Positions 1-8,574 of a stretch of DNA of 64,000 bases are shown here, one piece after another. A model generated the notes under the pieces. That model did not search any database and was not told the origin of the DNA. It worked only from the letters and a program-made list of their open reading frames with translations. How positions within the stretch are numbered: position 1 is the stretch's first letter; every line of letters begins with the position of its first letter. The stretch comes from Chloroflexota bacterium (GTDB lineage: Bacteria; Chloroflexota; Anaerolineae; Anaerolineales; Villigracilaceae), in contig JAIOOU010000003.1 in assembly GCA_021414245.1 (NCBI GenBank), forward strand, positions 124,001 to 188,000. Reading direction: 5' to 3'. Both the position numbers and the translations under genes were made by a program.

Positions 1-68
1 ATAAAAATAGCAGGCAAAATGTCAGCGTCCTGGATTAAAGGTCTTGTGCAGGGGATTCCCGAGGAAAA

Positions 69-236
69 ATGAGTTTGAAATTGGCTCTGCTTTTTATTAC
101 CATGGATTTACTAACGATCGCGGTTTATCCATTTGTGTTTATATACGGAAAGCTGCGCAAACTGTCAAAACCTCGCAACAAGGTTGCCGGGATAAATGTC
201 CCGATACCTCTTTCCAGTTCTCCAGTTGGTGATTGA
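69..236 (+). CDS. small hydrophobic (putative single-pass membrane) protein, 55 aa, not in the supplied ORF track
   Basis: ATG at 69 preceded by GAGGAAAA; reads MSLKLALLFITMDLLTIAVYPFVFIYGKLRKLSKPRNKVAGINVPIPLSSSPVGD*; hydrophobic N-terminal segment followed by a basic stretch. Confidence 0.5.
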   Translation: MSLKLALLFITMDLLTIAVYPFVFIYGKLRKLSKPRNKVAGINVPIPLSSSPVGD

Positions 237-270
237 ATGGAAAGAGCGGATTGTGGAAGGTAGGGTTTCG

Positions 271-978
271 ATGCGGATTCAAAAAATAAATTTCCGGGAC
301 CAAAAAGCTATCTGTGTTTTTCCCACTGAAAGAGTTGAATTGGAGCAGGCCATTGTTGGGTTGGAACTGGCGGATCGGTATCCTGTTATTGTTTTAATTG
401 GTGGAGTGATTGCTCCTCAATACGCAGGGGCCACGTGGAAGGCTATCCAGATAATATCGAGGCTTGCAGAAGACTTGAAAGCCCTAGTTGTTTGCGGTGG
501 GACCGCCATGGGGGTGATGACTGAAATTGGGCGGGCCCGGTCGCAGAATCATTATGCTTTTCCACTGCTGGGGATGGCTCCCGAGGAATTGGTTACCTGG
601 CCTGATGGCCCACGCGGCACGAGATTCTTATGGTGGGGTGTCAAACGCTGGCAGTTGGAACCGCATCACACACATTTTATTCTGGTGCCGGGAAGGCAAT
701 TTGGGGATGAATCCCCCTGGATCGCAGATGCAGCCGGCATTCTTTCCAAGGGACATCGTTCCGTAACGATCCTGATCAATGGGGGCGAAATCTCACGAGG
801 TGATGTTCAATTGAGCCTGGAGAAAGGACGTCCGGTCATTGCAATGGGGCACACTGGACGCCTGGCCGATGAATTTTCAAGACAAACCCATCGGCATAAA
901 TTGGTCACAGTTGTTTCAGCGACAGCCGAGCAAAGGATCGTTGATGTGGTCAGCGCCTCATTATTGGAAAGAGAGTAG
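271..978 (+). CDS. SLOG/LSDAT-type (TRPM-like SLOG) nucleotide-ligand-binding domain protein
   Basis: ORF 196..978, likely start ATG 271; motifs VVCGGTAMGVM and ILINGGEISRGDVQLSLEKGRPVIAMGHTGRLADE typical of prokaryotic LSDAT/SLOG proteins. Confidence 0.6.
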   Translation: MRIQKINFRDQKAICVFPTERVELEQAIVGLELADRYPVIVLIGGVIAPQYAGATWKAIQIISRLAEDLKALVVCGGTAMGVMTEIGRARSQNHYAFPLLGMAPEELVTWPDGPRGTRFLWWGVKRWQLEPHHTHFILVPGRQFGDESPWIADAAGILSKGHRSVTILINGGEISRGDVQLSLEKGRPVIAMGHTGRLADEFSRQTHRHKLVTVVSATAEQRIVDVVSASLLERE

Positions 979-1033
979 GCCCTCAAGATTTGCTGCCTCT
1001 CAGTCATCCCTGACCAGCCTGGAGTGAATATCC

Positions 1034-2521
1034 ATGAATGCAAAAAATCAAAATCATCGCTCTTTATTAAAGAGCATTGCACATCGTGTCATGATTGAAC
1101 GCGGCATGTTGCCTGATTTTTCAAGTGAAACGCTTGCCGAACTTGAAAAACTTTCGAAACAGACGGCGGGAGATGACTCTGCTGGTATTCGAGACCTAAG
1201 GAACATGCTTTGGTGTTCCATCGACAATAATGATTCGCGGGACCTGGATCAATTGACCGCGGCTGAGATCCTGCCGTCAAGCAGGGTGAAGATTCTTGTT
1301 GCCATCGCTGATGTGGCTTCCCTGATCGCCAAAGGATCGGCAATCGATCTGCATGCACGCAATAACACCACCTCGGTTTATACCGCGGCGGAGATCTTCC
1401 CGATGCTGCCCGAAAAGGTTTCGACTGATATGACCTCGCTGAATTTTGGGGAGGACCGCCGGGCGGTCATTGTTGAAATGCTTGTTGGCCCTGACGGCAC
1501 TGTCCAGGATTCTGACATCTACGAAGCCTGGGTGCATAATTACGCAAAGTTGGCATATCCGGTTGTGGCGGCCTGGCTCGAAAATACACAGGCGGCCCCG
1601 GAAGCGATTGCAGCAATCAGCGGGCTTGCAGAGAATTTACGGCTCCAGGACCGGATGGCTCAAAACATGAAGAATTTGAGGCATATTCAGGGAGCGTTGA
1701 GCCTGGAAACCATTGAGGCCAGGCCCATATTCGATGGCGATCAAATTCGTTTGCTTGAGATCGAAGAGAAGAATCGGGCCAAAGAGATTATAGAAAATTT
1801 CATGATTGCAGTGAATGGTGTGACGGCGCGTTATCTTTCGGCTAAAAAATTCCCCTCGATTCGGCGGGTGGTCCGCATTCCCAAACGCTGGGATCGGATC
1901 GTCAAGATTGCTGCTGATCTCAATTTTTCCCTTCCCGAAACTCCGGACTCGAAGGCATTGGATGAATTTCTCGTTAAGCAAAAATCTGTGGATGCCGTAC
2001 GTTTCCCGGACCTGTCCCTGACGGTGATCAAGCTCCTGGGGGCAGGTGAATATATAGCAGAACTTCCAGGTGGGGAAGTTCCCGGTCACTTTGGCCTGGC
2101 GGTCAAAGATTATTCCCACTCAACAGCCCCCAATCGCAGATATCCTGACCTGCTGACCCAGCGTCTGTTAAAAGCCGCCCTGGAAGGAAAAGCTATACCA
2201 TATACCAAGGACGAGTTGGATGTTCTGGCAACTCACTGCACGCAGGCGGAGGACTCGGCCAACAAAATTGAACGCCAGGTTGGAAAATCCGCTGCAGCAC
2301 TTGTGCTTGAAGACCGCATCGGAGAGCAGTTTGATTCAGTTGTCACCGGTGCATCTGAAAAAGGGACATGGGTTCGGCTGTTCAGCATGCCGGTGGAGGG
2401 CAGGCTCTCAAATGGATTTGAAGGTTTGGATGTGGGTGAAACGGTCCGGGTCATGCTGACCTCCGTGGATGTTCAGAAGGGGTTTATTGATTTCAAGAAG
2501 GTCAGCTTTTCCAGGAAATGA
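1034..2521 (+). CDS. RNB-domain (RNase II family) exoribonuclease
   Basis: VAIADVASLIAKGSAIDLHARNNTTSVYTAAEIFPMLPEKVS and YSHSTAPNRRYPDLLTQRLL match RNB catalytic-core motifs. Confidence 0.9.
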   Translation: MNAKNQNHRSLLKSIAHRVMIERGMLPDFSSETLAELEKLSKQTAGDDSAGIRDLRNMLWCSIDNNDSRDLDQLTAAEILPSSRVKILVAIADVASLIAKGSAIDLHARNNTTSVYTAAEIFPMLPEKVSTDMTSLNFGEDRRAVIVEMLVGPDGTVQDSDIYEAWVHNYAKLAYPVVAAWLENTQAAPEAIAAISGLAENLRLQDRMAQNMKNLRHIQGALSLETIEARPIFDGDQIRLLEIEEKNRAKEIIENFMIAVNGVTARYLSAKKFPSIRRVVRIPKRWDRIVKIAADLNFSLPETPDSKALDEFLVKQKSVDAVRFPDLSLTVIKLLGAGEYIAELPGGEVPGHFGLAVKDYSHSTAPNRRYPDLLTQRLLKAALEGKAIPYTKDELDVLATHCTQAEDSANKIERQVGKSAAALVLEDRIGEQFDSVVTGASEKGTWVRLFSMPVEGRLSNGFEGLDVGETVRVMLTSVDVQKGFIDFKKVSFSRK

Positions 2522-2557
2522 TGTTCAAAAAATGATGTGAGAAAAAGGATGAAACAT

Positions 2558-2962
2558 ATGAGTCAAAAGGCAGGTTTATGGATCGACCATCGCAAGGCTG
2601 TGATTATGCTTGTGTCCGAAGATGGTGAGGAATTGAAGACAATAGACTCCAGCATGGAGAAACGGGTTCGTTTTTCGGGAGGCGATGGTTCGGAGGATGG
2701 CTCGTCTGAGGATGTGCGTGACCGAAAATTTGGAAACCATCTCAACAACTATTATGATGAAGTAATTGCAGTTGTGCGAAATGCCAGTGCGATCTTGATC
2801 TTCGGGCCGGGAGAGGCCAAGATGGAATTGGATAAACGCCTTGAACATGCCGGGTTAAAAAAACATGTGTTACCCCTGGAGACTGTTGACAAAATGACTG
2901 AGCAACAGATCTCATCAAAGGTCCGTGAGCATTTCTCAATAAAAAACGCTGGAAGAGTCTGA
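2558..2962 (+). CDS. hypothetical protein, possibly eRF1-domain-like (BaeRF-like)
   Basis: ORF 2537..2962, probable start ATG 2558; AGLWIDHRKAVIMLV ... ILIFGPGEAKMELDKRLE pattern. Confidence 0.5.
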   Translation: MSQKAGLWIDHRKAVIMLVSEDGEELKTIDSSMEKRVRFSGGDGSEDGSSEDVRDRKFGNHLNNYYDEVIAVVRNASAILIFGPGEAKMELDKRLEHAGLKKHVLPLETVDKMTEQQISSKVREHFSIKNAGRV

Positions 2963-3040
2963 CAAGACTTTTCACCTCTTCATTTGCAGTGTATATTTGC
3001 AGTGGACATTGAATCGAAGACAGTGCCTCATGCCGGCAAC

Positions 3041-3068
3041 AAAAAGCCCCGGAATTCCGGGGCTTTTT
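3041..3068. terminator. perfectly symmetric bidirectional terminator between convergent genes
   Basis: AAAAAGCCCCGGAATTCCGGGGCTTTTT. Confidence 0.85.
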
Positions 3069-3083
3069 GTTTTGTTTAGAAGG

Positions 3084-3485
3084 TTAGGCAGTAACCGCCG
3101 GGCGGAATTTATACCCGTATACGATCAGGCCGCGTTCATCACCGTCGTTGCGCATTTTGCGGGTGACCATTTCGACGGGCATGCCGATCTCAATGGGTTG
3201 TTCACCCACGTCGGTCAACTGGGCGGTCAACATGGGGCCTTCCTCAAGTTTTACGATGGCCACCGTGTAGGGGGCGTTCGCGTCGAAGCCAGCCGGGGCC
3301 TCATAAACGGTCGTAAAGGAGTAAACTTCGCCCTTACCGCTGAAGGCAAATTGCTCTTTTGCTTCGTCACCGCAATTGGGGCAGACATCGCGGGGCGGGA
3401 AGATCTTGTATTCGCAGTGCGGACAAACCTCGCCGACCAGTCCGTATCGTTGTTTTTTGAGGCGCCAGTGTCTTGGGATTTCCAT
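3084..3485 (-). CDS. Zn-ribbon/OB-fold (DUF35-type) acyl-CoA-associated protein
   Basis: CPHCEYKIFPPRDVCPNCG rubredoxin-like zinc ribbon followed by an OB-fold-like segment (GKGEVYSFTTVYEAPAGFD). Confidence 0.85.
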   Translation of the reverse strand: MEIPRHWRLKKQRYGLVGEVCPHCEYKIFPPRDVCPNCGDEAKEQFAFSGKGEVYSFTTVYEAPAGFDANAPYTVAIVKLEEGPMLTAQLTDVGEQPIEIGMPVEMVTRKMRNDGDERGLIVYGYKFRPAVTA

Positions 3486-3556
3486 TTGGTTAGTTCCTTT
3501 CTATGAGTCTAATTCTATCCCGTGCACCTATCAAAGACTATCAGGCTTAAAACAAG

Positions 3557-3586
3557 AGACCGCCGGCAGAAACCTGCCGGCGGTCT
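3557..3586 (-). terminator. strong hairpin downstream of the 3608..3943 gene
   Basis: AGACCGCCGGCAGAAACCTGCCGGCGGTCT, followed on the minus strand by CTTGTTTTAAG. Confidence 0.6.
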
Positions 3587-3607
3587 GGACAAATTCGGAC
3601 CTACTTA

Positions 3608-3943
3608 CTACTCCTTTTCGGTCAGGTAGTGGAGCAGAACCAGCCCGAGGCCGAGAAAAAGCGGGACGAAGCCGCCCAGCATCCACGGTCCGAGATGAAG
3701 CGGGTAATTTTGACCTGAATCAAATCCGATCGGATAGAGTCCCAGCGAAAGCGCAAATCCAAGCGCGGAAATGGCAATTCCCCAACGAAGCAGGCCTTTT
3801 CCCGGTCTCACCTCGGGGCGGGTCAGGCCCTTTTCCGCAAGGGCAATCGTTTCCTTGTAGCTCATATAACGCATGAAGGCCAGGAACCCAAAGATGATGG
3901 CAAGTGCGGCAACACTGCCAAGGCAGGGGAATATGTCGTTCAT
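3608..3943 (-). CDS. small integral membrane protein
   Basis: 111 aa with about three hydrophobic segments. Confidence 0.65.
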   Translation of the reverse strand: MNDIFPCLGSVAALAIIFGFLAFMRYMSYKETIALAEKGLTRPEVRPGKGLLRWGIAISALGFALSLGLYPIGFDSGQNYPLHLGPWMLGGFVPLFLGLGLVLLHYLTEKE

Positions 3944-3961
3944 GAAAATTCCTTTCGGATC

Positions 3962-3998
3962 AATAACAGGGCGTGGTCCAATTCCACGCCCTGTTATT
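3962..3998 (-). terminator. terminator downstream of the DUF4097 gene
   Basis: AATAACAGGGCGTGG TCCAATT CCACGCCCTGTTATT. Confidence 0.75.
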
Positions 3999-5303
3999 TT
4001 ACTTGATGACCGCGATGTTGATGCCTCCGCTATTGGTCTGGACGGTCAGTTGTTCGCCTCCGCCGTTGATGCTTCCCGCGATCCGGTCCTTCTCCGAATT
4101 GGAACTTCCGTTGGTGGTGACCGTGATGGGCAGGTCGGAACTGATGTCTCCAAAATCGGTGCTGAGATCCACCGAGAGCTGGCTGTCTGCCGGCAGGCTG
4201 AGATCGATGCCGCCAAAATCGGACTTGATCAGGTGCGGGCCCAGCCCGAGCGAGCCGCTGAATTCAACGGTGCCGCTGTTGGTCTTCAGGTCCAGGGTGA
4301 CGGACTCGGCATTCTCGATGCTGATGCCTCCGAAATCCGTATGGGCCTTGAGTTTGCCTTTTGCACCTTTTACGGTGATCGAGCCGCTGTTGGTGTGCAG
4401 ATCATAGGAGCCGGACATGGCCTGTTCGAGATCGATCTCACCAAAGTCGTTGTTCACCTTGATTTCACGGGTGATCGTCAGCCGGCTCAGCGAAACCTTG
4501 CCGCTGTTGGTTTCAACGGTGAGCGAAACCCCGGAACCGTTCTCGTATTTGATGTCGCCGAAATCGGATTTTGTGAATACCTCTCCGGCGGCCCGGACGT
4601 CGTTCAGTTTGATCGTTCCGCTGTTGGATTGCGCCTTGATATTTTTGGCATTGACCTTTTCGAGGGTGACCGAGCCGAAATCCGTGTGCAGGTCAACCTC
4701 TTCGCTGCCGGCCTTGACCGAAGTTGCGCTGATCTTGCCGCTGCTGCTGTCCACCGACAACCCGCCTTCGAGGTTTTCAACGTTCACGTCGCCAAAGTCA
4801 TTTGCGATGACCGCGTTTCCTTTAATGTCCGAGACGTTCACTTCGCCGAAGCTGGTGTCCACGTCCACGCTGGCGGCATTCGGGACCGTGACGATGAAAT
4901 CGACGGTGTTGATGTTGTTGCTTATGTTCATGGACTTCGGCAGTTCATATTTAAGGGTAATGGCATTGCCGTTCTGTTCGACGGTGTATTGGATGCCTTT
5001 CACCTCCTCGTCTGCGCGGGCCTGGGTTGAATCGTAGGCAGTCTTGACTACCTTGACCGTCACCGTCTGCACATCCGCACCCGTGACGGTGACATCGCCG
5101 GCATCGTCGGCTACTTTCAAGGTAATCGCCTCCTCTGCATCCACTTTGAGGGTTTTGCTCTCCTCCAATACGGAGGAGATGTTCCGCCTGTCGAACGGGT
5201 TGTTGACGGCGAAGCCGTTGGCAAAATAGATCACCGATCCGATGCCAACGCACACCAGAACCAGTGCGGCCACCAAAAGGGTTATTACAACAGGTCTTTT
5301 CAT
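3999..5303 (-). CDS. DUF4097-family beta-strand repeat protein with N-terminal membrane anchor
   Basis: N-terminal hydrophobic helix; repeated alternation of (S/T/N)DFGxI and TNSGxI/V motifs. Confidence 0.85.
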   Translation of the reverse strand: MKRPVVITLLVAALVLVCVGIGSVIYFANGFAVNNPFDRRNISSVLEESKTLKVDAEEAITLKVADDAGDVTVTGADVQTVTVKVVKTAYDSTQARADEEVKGIQYTVEQNGNAITLKYELPKSMNISNNINTVDFIVTVPNAASVDVDTSFGEVNVSDIKGNAVIANDFGDVNVENLEGGLSVDSSSGKISATSVKAGSEEVDLHTDFGSVTLEKVNAKNIKAQSNSGTIKLNDVRAAGEVFTKSDFGDIKYENGSGVSLTVETNSGKVSLSRLTITREIKVNNDFGEIDLEQAMSGSYDLHTNSGSITVKGAKGKLKAHTDFGGISIENAESVTLDLKTNSGTVEFSGSLGLGPHLIKSDFGGIDLSLPADSQLSVDLSTDFGDISSDLPITVTTNGSSNSEKDRIAGSINGGGEQLTVQTNSGGINIAVIK

Positions 5304-5358
5304 TTTCGTTCTCCTTGTTTACAAATTGCCGCTTAATGCGGTAGGATATTCCACTACC

Positions 5359-5387
5359 TTTGACAGGCTGGAAGCGAAAAAGTTTCA
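5359..5387 (-). promoter_or_regulatory. candidate ECF-type promoter for the DUF4097 gene
   Basis: minus strand reads TGAAAC (5387-5382)-N17-GTCAAA (5364-5359). Confidence 0.55.
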
Positions 5388-5420
5388 CCTTTTCCCGATC
5401 CGGAAAAGGCAGGCCCGGGG

Positions 5421-5449
5421 TGAAACTTTTTTCTGTTTTCCCTGTCTAA
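5421..5449 (+). promoter_or_regulatory. candidate ECF-type (autoregulatory) promoter for the sigma factor gene
   Basis: TGAAAC (5421-5426)-N17-GTCTAA (5444-5449). Confidence 0.55.
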
Positions 5450-5464
5450 CCCTGTAGAGAACCC

Positions 5465-6037
5465 ATGTCAGCCACGGAAACCACCCTCATCCAGCGCGCG
5501 CAGAAAGGCGATCATGACGCCTTTTCCGCGTTGGTCGATGCACATCAGCGTTATATCTACAATCTTGCCCTGCGCGTCGTCAAGGACGAGAACGAGGCCC
5601 TTGACCTGACGCAGGAAACGTTCGTCCGCGCCTGGACAGCCCTGCCCAATTTCAAAGGTCAGTCCCAATTCCGCACCTGGCTCTATCGCATCGTTACCAA
5701 CCTGTGCTACAACCGTCTGCCCAACCTGCGTCGCTCGCTTAATGACCTTGGGGATGATGTGCTGGAATACCTGCCTGAAACCGACTCCGGATTTGAGGAC
5801 CCTGCCCGGGAATTCGAATCCAATGAAACCAGAAGTCAGGTGGAGCAGGCCATGCAGGATCTGGACGAAAATTACCGGCTGCTGCTGACTCTGCGCTATC
5901 AGAACGAACTCTCCTATGAGGAGATCGCATCGACTCTTAACCTGCCGCTGGGTACTGTTAAAACCGGCATTTTTCGTGCGAAGGCACAACTGCGAAACAC
6001 GCTTGCCACCCTGGAGGACTCATGGATAACCGTTTAA
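5465..6037 (+). CDS. ECF-type RNA polymerase sigma-70 factor
   Basis: ALRVVKDENEALDLTQETFVRAW (region 2) and LSYEEIASTLNLPLGTVKTGIFRAKAQLR (region 4). Confidence 0.95.
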   Translation: MSATETTLIQRAQKGDHDAFSALVDAHQRYIYNLALRVVKDENEALDLTQETFVRAWTALPNFKGQSQFRTWLYRIVTNLCYNRLPNLRRSLNDLGDDVLEYLPETDSGFEDPAREFESNETRSQVEQAMQDLDENYRLLLTLRYQNELSYEEIASTLNLPLGTVKTGIFRAKAQLRNTLATLEDSWITV

Positions 6038-6399
6038 CCCCGGAAAAAGTAGATGCGCTTTTGGAGGATGCATTGAAAAACCAGCCGCTGGCCCCGATGC
6101 CGCGCAGCATCACTTCGAATGTGATGGCCCGCATCCAGAAAGATGCCCGCCCGGTCCTTGTGACCTGGAATGACTTTGCTTTAAGTCTGGTCATTGCACT
6201 AAGTATCGGCGCGGTTTTCTTTGCCCTCCAAAACCTGCCCCCGGTCCTGGTGGCAAAACTTCGCATGCAGGGCATCCTTTTCTATCACGACCTTCTGGTG
6301 AATGGCCGAACCCTGATTCCCGCCATCCTGTTTGGCCTCTCCGCCCTGCTGGCCGCATGGACCATTCCCTACTTGCGAAGGGAATACATGAAATCCTGA
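6022..6399 (+). CDS. putative membrane-bound anti-sigma-like partner
   Basis: overlaps the 3' end of the sigma gene; 125 aa with two hydrophobic segments. Confidence 0.55.
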   Translation: MDNRLTPEKVDALLEDALKNQPLAPMPRSITSNVMARIQKDARPVLVTWNDFALSLVIALSIGAVFFALQNLPPVLVAKLRMQGILFYHDLLVNGRTLIPAILFGLSALLAAWTIPYLRREYMKS

Positions 6400-6485
6400 A
6401 GTAATGTTCCCTTTGCCGGATAGGGGGCAAGACCGGACCGGTAATCCATAATATAATCACCTCCTGTTGAGGTGGTCGTCCCTTC

Positions 6486-7706
6486 ATGAAAATCCTGTTG
6501 ATCAATCAAGCATTCGTCTCTCCGGATGAGCCCGGGCATACCCGTCATTTTGAAATGGCCCAATATTTACGCAGCCGCGGACATGAACTGGTCATCGTTG
6601 CCAGTGACCTGAATTACCAGACCGGACAGCGCACCGTCGAGCGGACCGGTCCCTTTGCCGAACAGATCATCGACGGAGTGAGAATCCTGCGGGCGTACAT
6701 TTACCCTGCCCTGCATCGCAGTTATTTTTGGCGCATTATTTCATTTTTCAGCTTTATGTTCAGTTCCGTGTGGACGGCCCTCTCTGTAAAAAACGCCGAT
6801 CTTATTATGGGAACGACGCCTCCCATCTTTCAAGCCGTCTCTGCCTGGTTCGTAGCGCTGATCCGGCGCAAACCCTTTTTGCTTGAAGTGCGTGATCTGT
6901 GGCCTGAATTCGGGGTCAGCATGGGGGTCCTCAAAAACCCGCTCATCATCGCCCTGGCGCGCTGGCTTGAGAATTTCCTGTATGCGCGTGCCACACACAT
7001 CCTGGTCAATTCACCGGCCTACCGGGAATACATGCTGAAAAAAGGCGTGCCCGCTGAAAAGGTCACCTATATTCCCTATGGAACCGATGTCGACATGTTC
7101 AACCCTGGCGTGGACGGCTTTTCCATTCGTAGAAAACTTAACCTCGAAAATGAATTCATCGTGTTGTATGCAGGCGCCCTCGGTCAGGCCAATGACATCG
7201 ATACCGTCCTGCGGGCCGCGGAACGATTGAACGGCGAATCCAAAATCCGCATCGTGCTTTTTGGGGACGGCAAGGAACGCTCCCGTCTGGAATCCGAAGC
7301 CAGGCGCATGCAACTCAACAACTTGATCTTCGCAGGAGTCTGTCCCAAAAAGGAGATGCCGCTCGTCATCTCGTCCGCGGACCTGTGCCTGGCCATCCTG
7401 CAGGATGTGCCCATGTTCCGCACCACCTATCCGAACAAGGTTTTTGACTACATGGCCTCTGCCCGCGCCACTTTGCTCGTGATCGACGGCGTGGTCCGCG
7501 AAGTGATCGAAGCCTCTGCTGGGGGGGTGTTTGTTCCTCCCGGCGATGATGAACAGCTTGCCCGAACCATTCTCGAGCTTTCGAAAGACCCGCAGCGCGT
7601 AAAACAAATGGGATTAAATGCCCGTGATTATTTGGTGAAACATCTGGACCGCCGCGATAAACTCAACGAAACCCTGGCCTTGTTGGAAAGACTGGTGCGG
7701 CCATGA
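6486..7706 (+). CDS. glycosyltransferase family 4 (WbuB-like)
   Basis: GHTRHFEMAQYLRSRGHEL, VLYAGALGQANDIDTVLRAAERL, PNKVFDYMASARATLLV. Confidence 0.9.
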   Translation: MKILLINQAFVSPDEPGHTRHFEMAQYLRSRGHELVIVASDLNYQTGQRTVERTGPFAEQIIDGVRILRAYIYPALHRSYFWRIISFFSFMFSSVWTALSVKNADLIMGTTPPIFQAVSAWFVALIRRKPFLLEVRDLWPEFGVSMGVLKNPLIIALARWLENFLYARATHILVNSPAYREYMLKKGVPAEKVTYIPYGTDVDMFNPGVDGFSIRRKLNLENEFIVLYAGALGQANDIDTVLRAAERLNGESKIRIVLFGDGKERSRLESEARRMQLNNLIFAGVCPKKEMPLVISSADLCLAILQDVPMFRTTYPNKVFDYMASARATLLVIDGVVREVIEASAGGVFVPPGDDEQLARTILELSKDPQRVKQMGLNARDYLVKHLDRRDKLNETLALLERLVRP

Positions 7707-8572
7707 AAGTCTTTGTAACCGGAGCGACCGGGTTCACGGGTACATACGTCGTTCCTCTATTATTGGAGGCCGGATACGAAGTCCGCTGTCTGTATCGCGA
7801 GACCAGCGACCGCTCGCATCTTTCCCAACCCGAAATTGAGTGGGTCCTCGGAGATGTATCCAAGCCTGAGGCATTGGCTTCCGCCATGCAGGGGACGGAT
7901 GCCCTTGTCAACATAGCTTCGCTTGGCTTTGGTCACGCAGACTCGATTATTCGTGCGGCGCACAAGGCTGGCGTCCAGCGCGCGGTCTTTATCAGTACAA
8001 CTGCCATCTTTACGCGGCTGAATGCAGGCAGCAGGAAAGTGCGCCTTGCCGCTGAACTTGCCATTGAGACCAGCGGGCTGACATATACGATCTTGCGTCC
8101 CACCATGATCTATGGCAGTGACGGGGATCGCAACATGTGCCGCCTGATCCGCTGGCTGCGGATTTTGCCCTTTTTTCCGGTTTTTGGAGATGGGCAATAT
8201 CTTCAACAGCCGATCTTTGTGGGTGACCTGGCTCAGGCCGTCGTAAGCAGCCTGGGGTCGGATAAAACCAGCCGCAAAAGTTACAACCTCGCCGGTCGCG
8301 AGGCGCTTAGCTACGATCAGGTCATCGACACCATCGCAAGGCAATTGAAGAAATGTATTTGGAAGATACACGTCCCTGCCGGACCGGTAATCGCCATGTT
8401 AAGTTTTCTTGAGCGGTTTCATATCCCATCTCCGATCAAAGCCGAGCAGGTCCTGCGCCTGAACGAGAACAAGAATTTTTCTTATGAGGAAGCACGCATG
8501 GATTTTGGTTTTCAACCTTGTTCCTTTTCTGATGGCATCAAATTGGAACTGGACCAGATAATGGGGTATTAA
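7703..8572 (+). CDS. NAD(P)-dependent epimerase/dehydratase (SDR family)
   Basis: MKVFVTGATGFTGTYVVPLLLEAG Rossmann motif. Confidence 0.9.
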   Translation: MKVFVTGATGFTGTYVVPLLLEAGYEVRCLYRETSDRSHLSQPEIEWVLGDVSKPEALASAMQGTDALVNIASLGFGHADSIIRAAHKAGVQRAVFISTTAIFTRLNAGSRKVRLAAELAIETSGLTYTILRPTMIYGSDGDRNMCRLIRWLRILPFFPVFGDGQYLQQPIFVGDLAQAVVSSLGSDKTSRKSYNLAGREALSYDQVIDTIARQLKKCIWKIHVPAGPVIAMLSFLERFHIPSPIKAEQVLRLNENKNFSYEEARMDFGFQPCSFSDGIKLELDQIMGY

Positions 8573-8574
8573 TC

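Noticed and set aside
3873-5030. 385-aa plus-strand ORF opposite the DUF4097 gene
   Set aside because: Shadow ORF produced by the regular codon pattern of the antisense gene; no recognisable domain and incompatible with the well-supported minus-strand gene.
6458-6474. CACCTC-CTGTT-GAGGTG hairpin that could sequester a Shine-Dalgarno sequence before the GT4 gene
   Set aside because: A TATAAT at 6452-6457 directly precedes it, so the transcript would likely start inside the hairpin and could not form it.
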